Shown here piece after piece: positions 61,521 to 64,000 of a stretch of DNA of 64,000 nt (the stretch's first letter is position 1; each line of letters starts with the position of its first letter). The stretch comes from Pseudomonadota bacterium (GTDB lineage: Bacteria; Pseudomonadota; Alphaproteobacteria; Rhizobiales; Rhizobiaceae). A program made the translations under genes and the position numbers. Under the pieces are notes generated by a model, which saw only the letters and a list, made by a program, of their open reading frames with translations, searched no databases and was not told where the DNA came from. The DNA is taken from the NCBI GenBank assembly GCA_023444445.1, contig JAEXMK010000197.1, positions 1 through 64,000 of the forward strand, given 5' to 3'.

Positions 61521-64000
61521 TTACGCCTGTTCGTAAACGCCGTGGCAGTGCTTGTATTTCTTGCCGGAGCCGCAAGGGCACATTTCATTGCGCCCGATAC
61601 GGCCCCAAGTGGCGGGATTGTTCGGATCGCGTTCCTCGGCCGGCACGATAGTGGCCGGAACGCTCTGCAACATCTCGTCTTCGCCGGTGACAGGGTCGAG
61701 ATGATGGGCGGTCATCTCTGGCAGTTCCGGCTGCTGCGGTTCCTGCTGTACCAGTTCCACACGCATCAGCTGGGCCGTGACGGCCTCTCGCAGATTGGTG
61801 AGCAGAGACTGGAACAGCTCGAAGGCTTCCGCCTTGTATTCCTGCAAAGGATCGCGCTGAGCGTAACCACGGAAACCGACGACAGAACGGAGATGGTCGA
61901 GATTGACGATATGTTCGCGCCACAGATGGTCGATCGTCTGGAGGATGACCGAGCGTTCCACATAGGTCATGATCTCGGGGCCGAAACGTTCCGCGCGCTC
62001 GGCGGCGTATTTGTCGGCAGCTTCGGTGACGCGCTGGAGAATATCGTCCTCGGCGATACCTTCTTCCTTCGCCCATTCCTCCACCGGCAGGTCCAGGTTC
62101 AGGAACTGGTTGATACCCGCCTTCAGGCCGGCGATATCCCACTGCTCGGCATAGGCATTTTCAGGAATATGCTTGCTGACGAGCGCTTCGATGACCTCGT
62201 GGCGCATGTCTGCGGCGGTTTCACCGATATTGTCGGCTTCCATCAGCTCAAGACGCTGATCGAAGATGACCTTGCGCTGATCGTTCAGCACGTCGTCATA
62301 TTTCAGAAGGTTCTTGCGGGTCTCGAAGTTGCGGGCTTCGACCTTCTTCTGGGCGCGTTCCAGCGCCTTGTTGATCCACGGATGGACGATGGCTTCGCCT
62401 TCTTTGAGGCCCAGCTTCTGCAGCATCGAGTCCATACGCTCGGAACCGAAGATACGCATCAGGTCGTCCTGAAGCGACAGGTAGAATTTCGAGCGGCCCG
62501 GGTCGCCCTGACGACCGGAACGGCCGCGCAGCTGGTTGTCGATGCGGCGGCTTTCGTGGCGTTCGGTCGCGATGACGTAGAGACCACCGGCGGCAAGGGC
62601 CTTTTCCTTGAGAACCTTGATCTCGGCGCGGATAGCCGCTTCCTTCGCATCAAGCTCCGGACCCGGCTCCATGCCTTCCAGTTCGCGCTCGAGGCGCATG
62701 TCGACGTTGCCGCCGAGCTGGATATCGGTACCGCGACCGGCCATGTTGGTGGCGATGGTGACCGCGCCGGGAACGCCGGCCTGCGAAACGATATAGGCTT
62801 CCTGCTCGTGGTAACGGGCGTTCAGAACCTGGAAATCGGAGAAACCGGACTGGCGCAGCAGATGTGCGAGAAGCTCAGACTTTTCGATCGAGGTCGTGCC
62901 CACCAGAACCGGTTGGCCGCGCTCATGCGCTGCCTTGATCTCGGTAATGATCGCCTGGAACTTCTCCTCACCGGTGCGATAGACCTCGTCGTCCTCGTCG
63001 ATACGCTGGATCGGCAGGTTGGTCGGCACTTCGATGACGTCGAGACCGTAGATATTGCCGAATTCTTCCGCTTCCGTCGAAGCCGTACCGGTCATGCCGG
63101 CCAGCTTTTCATACATGCGGAAATAATTCTGGAAGGTGACGGAGGACAGCGTCTGGTTTTCCGGCTGGATCTGCACCTTTTCCTTGGCTTCGAGAGCCTG
63201 GTGCTGGCCTTCCGAATAACGGCGGCCCGGCATCATGCGGCCGGTGAATTCGTCGATGATGACGATTTCGCCGTTACGGACGATGTAGTCCTTGTCGCGG
63301 GTGAAGAGCTTGTGGGCCTTGAGCGCATTATTGATGTGGTGAACGATGGCGACATTTTCGATGTCGTAAAGCGATTCGCCCTTCAGCAGACCCGCCTGCC
63401 GCAGCAGGTTTTCGAGCTTCTCGGTGCCTTCTTCGGAGAAGTTGGCCGAGCGCTGTTTTTCATCGATCTCGTAGTCTTCCGGCGACAGAAGCGGAATGAA
63501 GGCGTCGATGGTATTGTAGAGGTCGGAGCGGTCGTCCAGCGGGCCGGAAATGATGAGCGGCGTGCGCGCTTCATCGACGAGGATCGAGTCGACTTCGTCG
63601 ACGATCGCGTAGTTGTGGCTTCGCTGCACCATCTGGGCGCGGTCGTATTTCATGTTGTCGCGCAGATAATCGAAGCCGAGTTCGTTATTCGTCGCGTAGG
63701 TGATGTCGCAGGCATAGGCCTCGCGGCGCTGGTCGTCGTCGAGCCCGTGTACGATCACGCCGGTCGTCAATCCGAGGAAGCCATAGAGCCTGCTCATCGT
63801 GGCCGCGTCGCGCTTGGCGAGATAGTCGTTGACGGTAACGACATGCACGCCGTTGCCGGCGAGCGCGTTGAGGTAGACCGCAAGGGTTGCCACCAGCGTC
63901 TTGCCTTCACCAGTCTTCATTTCGGCGATGGCGCCGCCATGAAGAATCATGGCGCCGGTCAGCTGGACGTCGAAGGGACGCATGCCGAGAACGCGGCGAG
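61521..64000 (-). CDS. secA: Preprotein translocase ATPase SecA (5' end outside the window)
   Basis: Motor of the Sec protein-export pathway; about 826 codons are present and the start lies beyond 64000. The visible part opens with [10 protein letters not shown], followed by the Walker A segment MKTGEGKT, Walker B in [14 protein letters not shown], the DEAD-motor element [14 protein letters not shown], the scaffold helix, and the C-terminal zinc-binding SEC-C motif with [14 protein letters not shown]. Full-length SecA is about 900 aa, so roughly 75-80 residues are missing. It binds SecYEG and hydrolyses ATP to push unfolded preproteins across the inner membrane. Ordinary housekeeping gene. 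Confidence 0.98.
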   Translation of the reverse strand, partial: RRVLGMRPFDVQLTGAMILHGGAIAEMKTGEGKTLVATLAVYLNALAGNGVHVVTVNDYLAKRDAATMSRLYGFLGLTTGVIVHGLDDDQRREAYACDITYATNNELGFDYLRDNMKYDRAQMVQRSHNYAIVDEVDSILVDEARTPLIISGPLDDRSDLYNTIDAFIPLLSPEDYEIDEKQRSANFSEEGTEKLENLLRQAGLLKGESLYDIENVAIVHHINNALKAHKLFTRDKDYIVRNGEIVIIDEFTGRMMPGRRYSEGQHQALEAKEKVQIQPENQTLSSVTFQNYFRMYEKLAGMTGTASTEAEEFGNIYGLDVIEVPTNLPIQRIDEDDEVYRTGEEKFQAIITEIKAAHERGQPVLVGTTSIEKSELLAHLLRQSGFSDFQVLNARYHEQEAYIVSQAGVPGAVTIATNMAGRGTDIQLGGNVDMRLERELEGMEPGPELDAKEAAIRAEIKVLKEKALAAGGLYVIATERHESRRIDNQLRGRSGRQGDPGRSKFYLSLQDDLMRIFGSERMDSMLQKLGLKEGEAIVHPWINKALERAQKKVEARNFETRKNLLKYDDVLNDQRKVIFDQRLELMEADNIGETAADMRHEVIEALVSKHIPENAYAEQWDIAGLKAGINQFLNLDLPVEEWAKEEGIAEDDILQRVTEAADKYAAERAERFGPEIMTYVERSVILQTIDHLWREHIVNLDHLRSVVGFRGYAQRDPLQEYKAEAFELFQSLLTNLREAVTAQLMRVELVQQEPQQPELPEMTAHHLDPVTGEDEMLQSVPATIVPAEERDPNNPATWGRIGRNEMCPCGSGKKYKHCHGVYEQA

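Overview
This window is GC-rich DNA from an alphaproteobacterium, most likely a Rhizobiaceae member close to Agrobacterium/Rhizobium. The inference rests on the gene families: an ExsH-type RTX/GH16 glycanase, a rhizobial-type XRE regulator, BTLCP and DUF2161 proteins, several periplasmic sugar ABC transporters, a Gre-like factor with an altered tip, and secA at the right edge. No species call can be made from the sequence alone.

Layout. (1) 1-2230: permease and ATPase of a sugar ABC transporter, then a hairpin. (2) 2369-8737: a small unknown protein and an XRE regulator, then a tightly packed minus-strand unit reading BTAD/TPR regulator -> 142-aa unknown -> YcaO -> TfuA -> protein-arginine-deiminase-like enzyme. 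The last three genes overlap by one to four bases. This looks like an undescribed peptide-modification (RiPP-like) locus and is the most interesting part of the window. (3) 8910-11348: two small unknown genes and a TIM-barrel sugar isomerase. (4) 11350-34852: a large, probably exopolysaccharide locus. It holds an RTX/GH16 glycanase, two Wzy/O-antigen-ligase-like proteins, an SGNH esterase, five GT4 glycosyltransferases, a Wzc/ExoP-like tyrosine kinase, two secreted proteins, an acyltransferase, a Tat-exported glycosidase-like protein, a Wzx flippase and a pyruvyltransferase. No initiating phosphoglycosyltransferase and no outer-membrane exporter are seen, so those must be elsewhere. (5) 34973-44702: mixed household genes: DUF2161, an AsmA-like protein, an ArsB-type transporter, a dihydroxyacetone kinase with an in-frame TGA, a phosphatase, BTLCP, HNH and DsbB. 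(6) 44984-55050: a hexuronate-type catabolic region. A minus-strand ABC transporter (binding protein, two permeases, double ATPase) diverges from a GntR regulator, an SDR, UxuB, UxuA, a remnant of a deleted aldo/keto reductase and an amidohydrolase. (7) 55112-55196: tRNA-Leu(CAA). (8) 55718-61372: a Gly-rich/GNP-repeat secreted protein, a CelD-like acyltransferase, a second flippase, an OpgC-like acyltransferase and an EamA transporter. (9) 61465-64000: a terminator and the C-terminal ~826 codons of SecA.

How the genes work together. The region 4 genes fit Wzx/Wzy-dependent polysaccharide assembly: GT4 enzymes and the pyruvyltransferase build the repeat unit, Wzx flips it, the Wzy-like proteins polymerise it, Wzc controls chain length, and the glycanase and esterase trim it outside the cell. 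In region 6 the transporter imports a sugar acid that UxuB/UxuA convert to a 2-keto-3-deoxy acid under GntR control. Starts were moved from the longest open frame wherever a Shine-Dalgarno sequence or gene overlap supported it.
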